From: Sphingobacterium yanglingense
Lineage (GTDB): Bacteria > Bacteroidota > Bacteroidia > Sphingobacteriales > Sphingobacteriaceae
Length of the DNA stretch: 64,000 nucleotides
Direction: 5' to 3'
NCBI RefSeq assembly: GCF_004363245.1
Contig: NZ_SNYV01000014.1
Coordinates: 124,001-188,000, forward strand
A program made the translations under genes and the position numbers. Numbering within the stretch: position 1 is the stretch's first letter; every line of letters starts with the position of its first letter. This document shows positions 26,525 to 35,200 of the stretch, in pieces. The notes beneath the pieces are model-generated. The model saw only the letters and a program-made list of their open reading frames with translations, ran no database searches and had not been told where the DNA came from.

Positions 26525-26711
26525 AGATTCCAGTCCTCGTGTGGGATTTGAGCATAGGAGACCTAGGAACTGCGCTTGCACCATGGCGTCACTGGAGCAA
26601 CAAATAAGATACAGCTTTGATTTTTGTCAAACTTTTGATTAAGCAAAATTGCAAAGCAATCTCCGAAGGAAACTTTGTTGCCCAGCGCCGGCAAAGAGGC
26701 GCAAAAAACTT
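26525..26711 (-). repeat. Structured intergenic repeat, copy D (inverted, 5' part only)
   Basis: The reverse complement reads GCGCCTCTTTGCCGGCG, then AATCAAAAGTTTGACAA, AAAATCAAAGCTGT, TTCCTAGGTCTCC and AGGACTGGAA, following the order of blocks in copy B (38651-39122). It lacks the later half present in copies A-C. It occupies most of the 291-bp gap between the PolX-like and NDH-2 genes. Confidence 0.7.
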
Positions 26712-26768
26712 CCTTATCCTATATCTTACAAAAAATGGGCTATCTTTGAAATAGCCCATTTTCTTGTC

Positions 26769-28088
26769 TTATTTTACTTTTTCCTCTTTTTCTTCGTTAC
26801 TGACCGGTAGTGGTCTGTTGTAACGATTTACGATCAATCGGATTCCTGAGTTTTTGGTTAAGAATTTGATTGACCAGTTGACAAAGGTTACTACTTTGTT
26901 ACGGAAACCGAAAATCGATACTAAGTGTACGAACATCCATGTTAACCAAGCGATAAAACCTTTCATGTGAAGTTTCCCCATATCAACAACTGCTCTGTTG
27001 CGACCTACGGTAGCCATTGAACCTTTGTCGAAGTATTTGAAATTCTCTTCGTTTGGTTTTCCGGAAAGGATATTCATAATATGCTGTGCCACATATTTAC
27101 CTTGTTGCTGAGCGGCAGGCGCTACTCCAGGAAGACCTCGTGGAGTTTCTTCTGTGATCATAGCTGAAACGTCACCAATAGCGTAGATGCCGTCGAATCC
27201 TTCTACCTGACATTGGCCATTGGTGCGGATGCGGTTACCTCTTTCTATGTAATCTGCATGGATACCCTCAGGGAATTGCCCTTTCACACCAGCACCCCAG
27301 ATTACTGTTTTAGTAGGAATACTTTCACCGTTGTTGAATGTGATGGTATTGCCATCGTAGCCGGTTACTTGCGTATTGAGCATGACCTTAACGCCAAGTT
27401 CTTTCAGGTAACGCTCTGCATCACGTGATGATTTTTCAGAAAGTGCACCTAAAATTTTGCCTGTTCCTTCTACCAAATATACTTTCATTTCGTTTTCTGA
27501 AAGCTCAGGGTAATCTTTTTTCAACATGTGAAGCTGGATTTCGGCGATAGCGCCAGAAAGCTCAACCCCTGTTGGTCCACCACCCACTACAACGAAGTTA
27601 AGGTAGCGCTCGCGATCGGAAATGTTTTTACGAAGAACAGCCTCTTCTAGATTTTGTAAGACATAGCTACGGATATTCAATGCCTCTTTGATGCTTTTCA
27701 TCGGAAGTGAATATTTTTCAACTTCAGCATTGCCAAAGAAATTGGATGTCGCTCCTGTAGCGATGACTAGATAATCATAGTCGTATGTGCCTACTGAAGT
27801 GTGGACTTCTTTCTTTTCGTTATCGATGCGTAGTACTTCAGCCATCCGAAAGCGGAAATTTTGCTGTGACTTAAACATTTTACGAATAGGGAAGGAGATT
27901 GCATCTTCAGCCAATGTACCGGTCGCCACCTGATACATCAAGGGCTGGAAAGTATGGAAATTGTTTCGATCGATCAATACGACTTCTACCTCTTTGTCCT
28001 TAAGCTTGCGCGCAACTTCCACACCTCCAAAGCCTCCACCAATAATGATTACTCGAGGGAAAGAACGTTCTGTACGATTCAACAACAT
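26769..28088 (-). CDS. Type II NADH dehydrogenase (NDH-2 family, FAD)
   Basis: NDH-2 passes electrons from NADH to menaquinone without pumping protons. The 439-residue protein has an FAD motif VIIIGGGFGGVEVARKL at about 13-29, the quinone-site-like FQPLMYQVATG at 48-58, a second dinucleotide motif VVVGGGPTGVELSGAI, and AIGDVSAM before the end. A hydrophobic C-terminal segment (WLTWMFVHLVSIFGF) would hold it to the inner membrane. It uses ATG 28088 and stands alone, with repeat copy D downstream. Confidence 0.9.
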   Translation of the reverse strand: MLLNRTERSFPRVIIIGGGFGGVEVARKLKDKEVEVVLIDRNNFHTFQPLMYQVATGTLAEDAISFPIRKMFKSQQNFRFRMAEVLRIDNEKKEVHTSVGTYDYDYLVIATGATSNFFGNAEVEKYSLPMKSIKEALNIRSYVLQNLEEAVLRKNISDRERYLNFVVVGGGPTGVELSGAIAEIQLHMLKKDYPELSENEMKVYLVEGTGKILGALSEKSSRDAERYLKELGVKVMLNTQVTGYDGNTITFNNGESIPTKTVIWGAGVKGQFPEGIHADYIERGNRIRTNGQCQVEGFDGIYAIGDVSAMITEETPRGLPGVAPAAQQQGKYVAQHIMNILSGKPNEENFKYFDKGSMATVGRNRAVVDMGKLHMKGFIAWLTWMFVHLVSIFGFRNKVVTFVNWSIKFLTKNSGIRLIVNRYNRPLPVSNEEKEEKVK

Positions 28089-28265
28089 ATATCGTTAGTT
28101 TTATTGTTTTAAATTTTAATGCAAATATCTTAAAAAAATATAATATTTCAATAGTAAAATTTTATTGATATCGTCTTATTTTTGCGATTAAAACACTGTT
28201 GTCTACTATGTGAAGGCCTTTCTAGTTGTTTAAACAATGTTAGCTTAGTGTTTTTTTTACACTAT

Positions 28266-28598
28266 TTATTGTAAAGCTCCTTTTAACTTGATCGATAGTC
28301 CGTTGTTGTTGTCTGTCAAATGAATTTGACAGGCTAATCTACTGTTATCATCTGCATCAGGTAGGGTGTCCAGCATGTCAAGTTCCTGATCTTCAGGTTC
28401 AGGTAAGTTGTCTCCGCCCGATTTGATTTCTACATGGCATGTTGCGCATAGTGCCATTCCTCCACACGTAGCTAAGACTTCGTATTCAGATGCTTTTAGG
28501 ATTTCCATCAGATTTAAGTTGACATCTGTGGGGACTTCAACGGTCGCTGTGCTACCATCTCTGTCTTCTATTTCTATTTCAATGATATGGTTGTTCAT
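28266..28598 (-). CDS. [2Fe-2S] ferredoxin, adrenodoxin/plant-fold type
   Basis: The 110-residue electron carrier has cluster ligands Cys45, Cys51, Cys54 and Cys90 in C-x5-C-x2-C-x35-C spacing (ATCGGMALCATC, then RLACQI), plus the typical acidic loop PEPEDQELDML. The pattern fits the vertebrate-type/adrenodoxin branch. It lies 109 bp downstream of a ferredoxin reductase gene on the same strand, which is its likely electron donor. The acceptor is unknown; P450s, the acyl-ACP desaturase or the fatty acid hydroxylase in this window are candidates by function only. Confidence 0.92.
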   Translation of the reverse strand: MNNHIIEIEIEDRDGSTATVEVPTDVNLNLMEILKASEYEVLATCGGMALCATCHVEIKSGGDNLPEPEDQELDMLDTLPDADDNSRLACQIHLTDNNNGLSIKLKGALQ

Positions 28599-28610
28599 TT
28601 TTTATGTTAT

Positions 28611-28700
28611 ATTGTTATCAAGTTATCTTGTTAACATGTTATCTAGTTTCTAGCCAATTTGATTAAATCTTGATAACCTGTTCACTTGATATCTTGTTCA
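28611..28700. repeat. Short repeats in the gap between ferredoxin and its reductase gene
   Basis: Two abutting 16-bp units at 28669-28684 and 28685-28700 agree at 14 of 16 positions (CTTGATAACCTGTTCA and CTTGATATCTTGTTCA). To the left GTTATC occurs three times (28614, 28622, 28638), and GTTATCAAG at 28614-28622 is the inverse of CTTGATAAC at 28669-28677. It may be an internal promoter/operator or a foldable RNA spacer. Confidence 0.6.
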
Positions 28701-28707
28701 CCTTTTT

Positions 28708-29712
28708 CTAAAATGCATGCACTCCGTTTACGGTCGTATATTTAAAGCTCAATTTTTGATCAGGGTATACGTATTTAAAGGCCGATTGTACCATTAATGT
28801 CGCCTCATGATAGCCACATAGTATCAGTTTTAATTTGCCTGGGTAAGTATTGATGTCACCGATTGCGTAGATACGCTCGACATTGGTCGAGTAGTCAAAT
28901 GTATTTACTTCAATGGCATTTTTGTCGATGTTCAGTCCCCAGTCTGCTATTGGACCTAATTTTGGTGTCAGTCCATATAGCGGGATCAGATAATCGGCAT
29001 CCAGTAAATATTCCTCTTTACTTTTGTTGGCGACCTTTACTTGTGATAGGGAACCATTGCCGTGTACGCTGAGTAGGTTGTGCGAAAGTAAGAGATCTAT
29101 TTTTCCTTTCTGTGCCAGGTCGTATACTTTGTCTGCCGAATCTGGTGCTCCGCGGAAGCTGTCACTACGGTGAACTAAAGTTACCTTTTTTGCGATATCG
29201 CTTAAGAATATGGTCCAATCGAGGGCCGAGTCGCCACCGCCAGCGATAACGAGTGTCTTGTCACGATAGGTTTCTGGATTTTTGACCATGTAGTCAATTC
29301 CCTTCCGTTCGAATGTATCAACGCCTTCCAATTCGGGTTTCCTGGGTTCAAAACAACCTAAACCGCCAGCTATTGCTATGGCTTGACAATGTACCTGCGT
29401 ATTATCAGACGTGATGACTATATAAGATCCGTCCTCTTGTTTTTCGACTTTCTCTACGCGCTCGCCTAATGTAAATGTAGGTGCGAACGGCTTTATCTGT
29501 TCCATCTGATTGTCTATCAGCTCTTGGGCTTTTACTATTGGGTATCCAGGTATATCGTAGATGGGTTTGTGGGGATATATCTCGGAGAGCTGTCCACCGA
29601 CCTGTGGTAGTACGTCGATCAAGTGACAGCGCATTTTTAACAAACCGGCTTCAAATACTGCGAATAGTCCAACAGGACCAGCACCTATAATGCAAATATC
29701 TGTTTGTATCAT
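28708..29712 (-). CDS. Ferredoxin-NADP+ reductase, thioredoxin-reductase-like type
   Basis: The 334-residue FAD protein has dinucleotide motifs CIIGAGPVGLFAVFE near the N-terminus and LVIAGGGDSALDWTI in the middle, and ends YAIGDINTYPGKLKLILCGYHEA. The redox CxxC of thioredoxin reductase is absent, which is the hallmark of the thioredoxin-reductase-like ferredoxin-NADP+ reductases found in Bacillus and Bacteroidota. It lies 4 bp downstream of the MarR gene and 109 bp upstream of a [2Fe-2S] ferredoxin gene. Confidence 0.9.
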   Translation of the reverse strand: MIQTDICIIGAGPVGLFAVFEAGLLKMRCHLIDVLPQVGGQLSEIYPHKPIYDIPGYPIVKAQELIDNQMEQIKPFAPTFTLGERVEKVEKQEDGSYIVITSDNTQVHCQAIAIAGGLGCFEPRKPELEGVDTFERKGIDYMVKNPETYRDKTLVIAGGGDSALDWTIFLSDIAKKVTLVHRSDSFRGAPDSADKVYDLAQKGKIDLLLSHNLLSVHGNGSLSQVKVANKSKEEYLLDADYLIPLYGLTPKLGPIADWGLNIDKNAIEVNTFDYSTNVERIYAIGDINTYPGKLKLILCGYHEATLMVQSAFKYVYPDQKLSFKYTTVNGVHAF

Positions 29713-29716
29713 GATA

Positions 29717-30154
29717 CTATTTTTGGGTTAAGTTATCGTATATGGTGTTTAATATCCTAGTGAAATGGGCAAAGTCTTCTTCGTTTAGATTTTTCCATGC
29801 CTGCATACGGAAATCGGCAACTTTGGGAGCGATTTCCTGTATTTTGTCTTCTCCTTTTTTTGTGATGTGTAGGCGTAAAGACCTGCGATCGGAGGGGTGA
29901 CTGATCCGTTCAGCAAATTCTTTTTTTATCAATAGATCAATGATTCTTGTTAAGGTAGGCTGATCTTTGCCACATAGTTCGGCCATTTCCTTGTTGCTTA
30001 GGGATGGGTTTTCGTATATCGTACGGAGAACTATCCACTGATCTACGGTAAGGTCAAACTGTTGTTCGGCAAAAGCGGTCTGCGCGTACTGTTTCACCTT
30101 TCTCGCGGTTCGGTCGAGAATAAAAGAGTATTGATTGTAACTTTCGTTTAGCAT
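29717..30154 (-). CDS. MarR-family transcriptional regulator
   Basis: The 145-residue winged-helix protein has the MarR core: dimer helices at both ends, NKEMAELCGKDQPTLTRIIDL as the recognition region, then a wing with ISHPSDRRSLRLHITKKG. The D-x-R-S-x-R-L-x-x-T wing is diagnostic. It is the first gene of a set with ferredoxin reductase 4 bp downstream, and an inverted repeat overlapping its own promoter suggests autoregulation. The inducer is unknown. Confidence 0.92.
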   Translation of the reverse strand: MLNESYNQYSFILDRTARKVKQYAQTAFAEQQFDLTVDQWIVLRTIYENPSLSNKEMAELCGKDQPTLTRIIDLLIKKEFAERISHPSDRRSLRLHITKKGEDKIQEIAPKVADFRMQAWKNLNEEDFAHFTRILNTIYDNLTQK

Positions 30155-30157
30155 AAC

Positions 30158-30185
30158 AATAATTAGTGTGACAAATATAATTATT
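30158..30185 (-). promoter_or_regulatory. Promoter with overlapping inverted repeat (candidate MarR operator)
   Basis: AATAATTA (30158-30165) and TAATTATT (30178-30185) are exact inverted arms around 12 bp. On the minus strand TATATTTG (30172-30179) inside this site matches TAnnTTTG, and the marR ATG is 18 bp further on. A repressor bound here would block the promoter. Confidence 0.55.
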
Positions 30186-30240
30186 GCTTTTCATAATTTA
30201 AAGAAAGTTGGTCATATGTAAGTAATAGTGGATTTATATA

Positions 30241-30981
30241 TTAGAGATTATAAGCTGCGATGATACCAACAGGGTTTAAGTCTTCTGAATTTAATAAGAA
30301 CGTGTAGCTTCCGTTTTTGGTGATGTAAAGAATCGAAAGGGAGACTACTATACTGTCGTGATGCTTGTCCTGTCGCTCGAAGATGAGTGTCTGGGGATCT
30401 GTTCCTTCCCCGTTTTGACTGTATATTGGAAATTCCATTTCGTGGCTACCTATTGTTTGAAAGTTCTTGAATCTAAAATTAAAACCAGCTACTTCGATTT
30501 TTAAGATAACGTGGCTACAGTTTTTGGGGATAAAAAAATTGCGTTGCGCGTTAATAGAAGGAAGGGCTATAGAGGTTGTGCCATTGGTCTCGAAAGATAC
30601 CTTTGGATCAAAATATAGATAGTCATAGAGGTGAGACTTTTCATTGAACTGAAAGTCTACTAGCCTTTGGATGTTTCCTCTTTGCACATGAAGCATTCCT
30701 TGGAGTTGTTTTCCATTTCCTCGCAGTACACGTTGCATTTGCTGCTGTAGTCTATTATGCATCCCACTATCATGTATATCCATATGAAGGGGTCTGAAAG
30801 CTCTACGGATTAATGCGCCCGCAGAACTAGCGGTTCCAAAGTCGCGGGATGCGGCTTCAGTCCATCTCGTTTGTTGTATTTTGTCGGACGGTTTGGTCTG
30901 TACGACATTTTTGTTTCCCACTTTGCGATTGACCAGATTCCCGATCTGACCTCTCAGATATCCATTTTCGATTATTGCCAT
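30241..30981 (-). CDS. Hypothetical protein, 246 residues
   Basis: No family is firmly recognised. The N-terminus MAIIENGYLRGQIGNLVNRK, then NVVQTKPS, recalls the start of Bacteroidota proteins of the DUF6266 kind (glycine-rich opening followed by V-x-R/Q-T-K-P), but the resemblance is weak. The C-terminal half is beta-rich (HVILKIEVAGFNFRFKNF, SIVVSLSILYITKNGSYTF). There is no signal peptide. A 399-bp gap without genes lies upstream. It could be a remnant accessory gene. The start is ATG 30981. Confidence 0.6.
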   Translation of the reverse strand: MAIIENGYLRGQIGNLVNRKVGNKNVVQTKPSDKIQQTRWTEAASRDFGTASSAGALIRRAFRPLHMDIHDSGMHNRLQQQMQRVLRGNGKQLQGMLHVQRGNIQRLVDFQFNEKSHLYDYLYFDPKVSFETNGTTSIALPSINAQRNFFIPKNCSHVILKIEVAGFNFRFKNFQTIGSHEMEFPIYSQNGEGTDPQTLIFERQDKHHDSIVVSLSILYITKNGSYTFLLNSEDLNPVGIIAAYNL

Positions 30982-31380
30982 AAGCTAAATATAAGCATTT
31001 AAATATCTGAAAAACAATATTTTGTATTTTTTAATGAATTAAAAAAGTCGAAATACTGGGCATTATGAATTTTGAAATCGGTGGTACTTTACGATTATGA
31101 AATTGGTAATTGGATGTGGTGTTAAACTAGTGTAGATATACTAGAGATCTAGTGGAGAACCTATTAAGAAGGTAGCTGTGTACGGGGTGACTATTACATT
31201 ATAGCAAATTGCTACCGACCTAGACACGCTATCAACTCGGAGAGAACACGGACTCAACACGCAGAGAACCGCTTTTGGAGGTGAATATGCTGTGCCTTAT
31301 CCGTGAAGGGGTATAGGATAAAACTACCCTGTTTAATATACGATGTTTTGTTGAATAGGGTGGTGGATATTGGATTTCGT
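30982..31380. other. 399-bp gap without a convincing gene; short operator-like repeats
   Basis: No ORF with coding character is visible. CGGAGAGAAC (31238-31247) and CGCAGAGAAC (31260-31269) repeat at a 22-bp offset, two helical turns. ACTACCCT and AGGGTGGT near 31332-31370 could pair with one G-U. The left part (30990-31060) is very A/T-rich and probably holds the promoter of the 246-residue protein gene. Confidence 0.4.
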
Positions 31381-31776
31381 TTAGCTTTTTATATTTCCTC
31401 TCTTGGCATCAGCTAATTCTTTTTCTAACCGTATGATTTTTTCGGATTGAAGTTCTTTTGTCTCTTCTAGTAGTGCTAACTGCTTTTGTAATAAGCCCAT
31501 CATTGTATTTGGCTCCGGTTGATGAGAGGTTGTGTTTTCTTCCGCCACGTCTGGATGATGTGGTTTCAGCATATTACCTTTTCCTGTTACTAACCATTCT
31601 GCACTTAACTCTGGATAGTTTTCTAATATTTTGGATAAATTTATGTCTGATATTCCAGATTTCTGATGTGAACGGTCTACAAAACCTTTTGCTAAGCCAG
31701 TTTTTGATAAAAAATCTTTTGGCCTAATGTTTTGGTTTTCAATAAAATCTATAATTCTTTTTCTGGCTGTATCCAA
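31381..31776 (-). CDS. Phage-repressor-like HTH DNA-binding protein with C-terminal coiled coil
   Basis: The first 70 residues look like the HTH domain of Bacteroidota phage/ICE-type repressors (RIIDFIENQNIRPKDFLSKT, AKGFVDR, INLSKILENYPELSAEWLVTGKGNML). A linker and a coiled coil (LLQKQLALLEETKELQSEK) follow. Only TTG at 31776 is available as a start, because a stop lies five codons upstream. The start overlaps the first of two direct repeats in the promoter of the divergent helicase unit, so it probably represses that unit and itself. No peptidase domain for SOS-type cleavage is present. Confidence 0.7.
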   Translation of the reverse strand: MDTARKRIIDFIENQNIRPKDFLSKTGLAKGFVDRSHQKSGISDINLSKILENYPELSAEWLVTGKGNMLKPHHPDVAEENTTSHQPEPNTMMGLLQKQLALLEETKELQSEKIIRLEKELADAKRGNIKS

Positions 31777-31824
31777 AATATTTGATATTTATTTGTTTTT
31801 ATCTAAAATATTGGTCTATCTTTG
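31775..31824 (+). promoter_or_regulatory. Promoter toward the helicase unit with 30-bp-spaced direct repeats
   Basis: TTTG (31792-31795) and TATCTTTG (31817-31824) are 21 bp apart and match the Bacteroidota consensus. Two imperfect units beginning AAAATATT (31775-31795 and 31805-31824) are offset by 30 bp and each contains one promoter hexamer. They are candidate binding sites for the HTH protein encoded divergently. Confidence 0.5.
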
Positions 31825-32022
31825 TTTTGTTGATAAAGACAGTTTAACACTAAACAAAACTAACAAAAAACGCGAGAACAACTATAGGTGTGTTGTCAAT
31901 GTTTTGTACGCTAAAAAAGATGTTTTGTCCCTGTTTAAATCAACAAAAGATATCCAGTTATGAACTATCCCGGCAATAGGTGTGTGGGAGTAGGTGATAA
32001 TACTAAAATAAACTAATTGATT

Positions 32023-32166
32023 ATGGAACTAAACAAAGAATTATTGATTGAACGATTGTCTACTAAATTGGAGCTAAGAGGTGCTTTTTTGTATGACTAC
32101 GGTATTGGAGAGGATGCCAAGGAACATTTGATGGCGAATTTGAAACTCCTGAATACCATGTCATAA
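32023..32166 (+). CDS. Small ORF, 47 residues, ahead of the SNF2 helicase gene
   Basis: ATG 32023 opens a 47-codon frame (MELNKELLIERLSTKLELRG, later GIGEDAKEHLMANLKLLNTM) ending TAA 32166. It is amphipathic and helical in character, without cysteines or a signal peptide. It lies 47 bp before the helicase ATG on the same strand and downstream of the TATCTTTG promoter. No family is recognised. It may be a small partner protein or a leader ORF. Confidence 0.45.
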   Translation: MELNKELLIERLSTKLELRGAFLYDYGIGEDAKEHLMANLKLLNTMS

Positions 32167-32213
32167 AGTCGGTAGCTGGGTCAGCAACCAATTAAAAACT
32201 AATACTAAGTCAT

Positions 32214-35200
32214 ATGAAAGAGACCGTAGAAACGGACGCTGTAGTGGTGTCCAAGGCCACTGCTTTGCCTAAGCGTAAGGCTTCCGAACCTTTTCTGATT
32301 CCTTGGGAGAATGGAGAGCCTTTTAAGTTATCAAAGGAATATTTGTTGACCTTTTATAAGGGGAGTAAGAAAATACCGGACTTATCTTGTTATGGTTCAT
32401 TTAACGATTTTTATTCTTTGGAGGAATATAGTTTTTCCTTTAAAAAAGGAGATAAAGAGAACTTTACGCTTTATTTTCAGGTCAATAAGAAACAGTTGTC
32501 TATAAGTTGTAACTGTGGGTATTCTGTGGTTGGCTTATGCCATCACGCTGCTGCAATCATCTATAATAGATTTGCTTGGCGTTCTTCCTATTACTTCAAG
32601 GGATTGTATAGTGAACCCTTATTGACTCTATCGCCGAAGTTTCTAGCGATGTTGAATATTAAGATAGATGCTGACTGGGGGAATGTTGCACTGAAACTAC
32701 AAAATAGCTCTACCTATGGTAAGGTGTATAACCTGAATATCTCAGAGCAATACGATGCTAACGCTTGGGCTTATAGTCCTGTATCGCTGAGAGGGTTCAA
32801 ACTCCGACCAGAGGAAGAGACCAAGGTGAAATTTGTTGTGGTGACGAACGGATTACATGAAGGGTTGCCTTATATATTGCCTTTTATAGAAAAGGACAAT
32901 GAGGGGCGCATTTGGAGTAGGAGTTACCTTTTCCACGAGAATGTTAGCCTAAAGTTGGCAGCGTCTGACTTGTTTAAAGAAAGGGCATGTAAGCGGATCC
33001 TGGGGATTGTGGAAGAGAGAGACGGTTTCGCGCAAGCATATGAAATTTTTGCTGCAGATGAGAAGAGTCAACGGGGGCAAAATTCTTTGCGAATTATCGA
33101 GGAATGGCGTAGCTTGATTGGATCCTTAGTAGAAGGAGAGCGATTAATTTTCTCAAGTTTTTATGGTTATCCGTCTTCACCTTCTCGTCTTAAGATTAAA
33201 AATATGTTGAAGAGAGCAGCCTATTCGGTTGCTATAGCAGATGCTACTGTGAAGATTCAGGTCGAACTAGAAGACCATCCTTCTTACCTGCGGTTGAAAT
33301 TTAGTGTATGGTATAAGGGGGCCAGAATTGAGTATCCACAATTTTTGTCGGATACCTATTGTTTCTTTTTGGTCGTTAGTGAGGGGTGTGTAGTATTTAT
33401 TGATGATTTGGATTTGGAAGGTCTGTTAAGGGAGGTTCGGCAGTCTGATTATATCTTGACGGTCTTGGATCGCGACCAAAAGCCGTTTTTGGATAACGAG
33501 CTGATTCCTATAGCAAATCGCTATGCGCTGCAGGTGGATGTGAAAGGTAAAAAAGGAAATACCGTCGAGCAGGTGAAAAAGCCAAAGCGGGTTGTGGATG
33601 TACGTATGACCGATAGCCATTTGATTGTTGGGATGTCGGTGGAATATGAAGGTTTTGGATCTTATCCCTTGGCACCGCAAGCTACTATGTTGATTCAGAT
33701 GGAAGAGGGGGGAAAGAGATATCGGTATGCTCATCGTCACCTGACGCTGGAACAGGAATTTTATGATTTCATAAAAAAACAGCATAGTACCTGGCCGATG
33801 CAATTGCATGAGCGTTTCTTTTCCGTTGACCGATGGCGTGTAAATTATTCGCAATGGCTAGCGCAGTTTGTTGATCGTTGCAAAGCCGAAGGGATACAGG
33901 TTAACCTCGATAAAATTCCTGTAGGAACCTCGTATTACCCGTATCGGTTGCAATGGCAAGTGTCTGATGTGCAGTATGCTGATAACCGCTGTTCGATACG
34001 GTTGCGTCCAAGATTTAGAGGGAAAGCTATTCCATTCGCTGAATTTGAGGATATGGTGACCGCTGGTCCTAAGGTTTATCCTTTAGGAAATAATCAGTAT
34101 GGGGTGATTCAATCTAAAGATATTGCTTTATTTAAACCACTATTCCTAAGTGCTACCATTGAAAAGGATTTATTGGTATTAAACTCGCTACAAATGATAT
34201 CGTTGCAGACGGTATTGGAGAAAGTTGACCCTAAAATTATTCAGGATAGTATTAAAGAAAGTAGGGAGCGTTTGGCCAAGTTGAATGAAATCCCCGAGCG
34301 GTCGATACCTGAAACGATTCAGGCGACGCTTCGTCCCTATCAGATAGATGGATTCAATTGGATGGCATTTTTGCAAGAATTTAAGTGGGGAGGTATTTTG
34401 GCTGATGATATGGGGTTAGGAAAGACCTTACAGGTCATCACTTTGCTGGAACAGTATTATACGACGTACGGTGATACGGCAGCGTCATTGGTGGTGGTTC
34501 CGAACTCGTTATTGTTTAACTGGCAGTCCGAATACCAAAAGTTTGCCCCATCACGTTTGTTAACCGTATATCATGGTCCTGATCGGTTTGCTATAGAGAC
34601 TTTCGCCAATAACAGCATTGTATTGACTACATATGGGACGCTGATGTCTAGTGTAGCATTTTTTGAGAAACACGATTTTGCTTATCTGATAATGGATGAG
34701 TCTCAAAATGCTAAGAACCGGAATTCGAAACGTTTTCATTCATTGGAAAAAGTCAAGGCACTATATCGGATTGCGATGACGGGGACACCGGTAGAAAATG
34801 GTATTCAGGATATCTATGCACAAATGACCCTCGTTAACCCTGGCTTCTTTGGAAATTACCGGGCTTTCAATAAGTCTTATAAGGGGATAGCGGATGATGA
34901 AAGCCGAGATGAAACGTTGGGAAATTTACAAAAAATGATACAACCTTTTATGTTGCGTCGTACAAAGAAGCAGGTGGCGCTTGATTTGCCAGACAAAACG
35001 GAAACAACACTTCTTGTCGATATGTTACCCGCGCAAAGAAAGGTGTATGATAAATATAGAAAAATATATCAGGGTGAGGTTGCTGATAATTTAAACAGTG
35101 CAGATCCTTCAAAATCTAAGTTCGTGGCTATGGAGGCTTTGAATAAATTGCGGCAAATCTGTAACTCGCCCGCGTTATTGAAAGATGAAAGTTTTAATTC

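Noticed and set aside
28611..28700. CRISPR-like array
   Set aside because: Units are 16 bp, abut without spacers and occur only twice; no cas genes are in the window.
31727..31963. A 78-codon plus-strand frame across the HTH gene start
   Set aside because: It covers the divergent promoter and repeats and is very A/T-rich; treated as non-coding.
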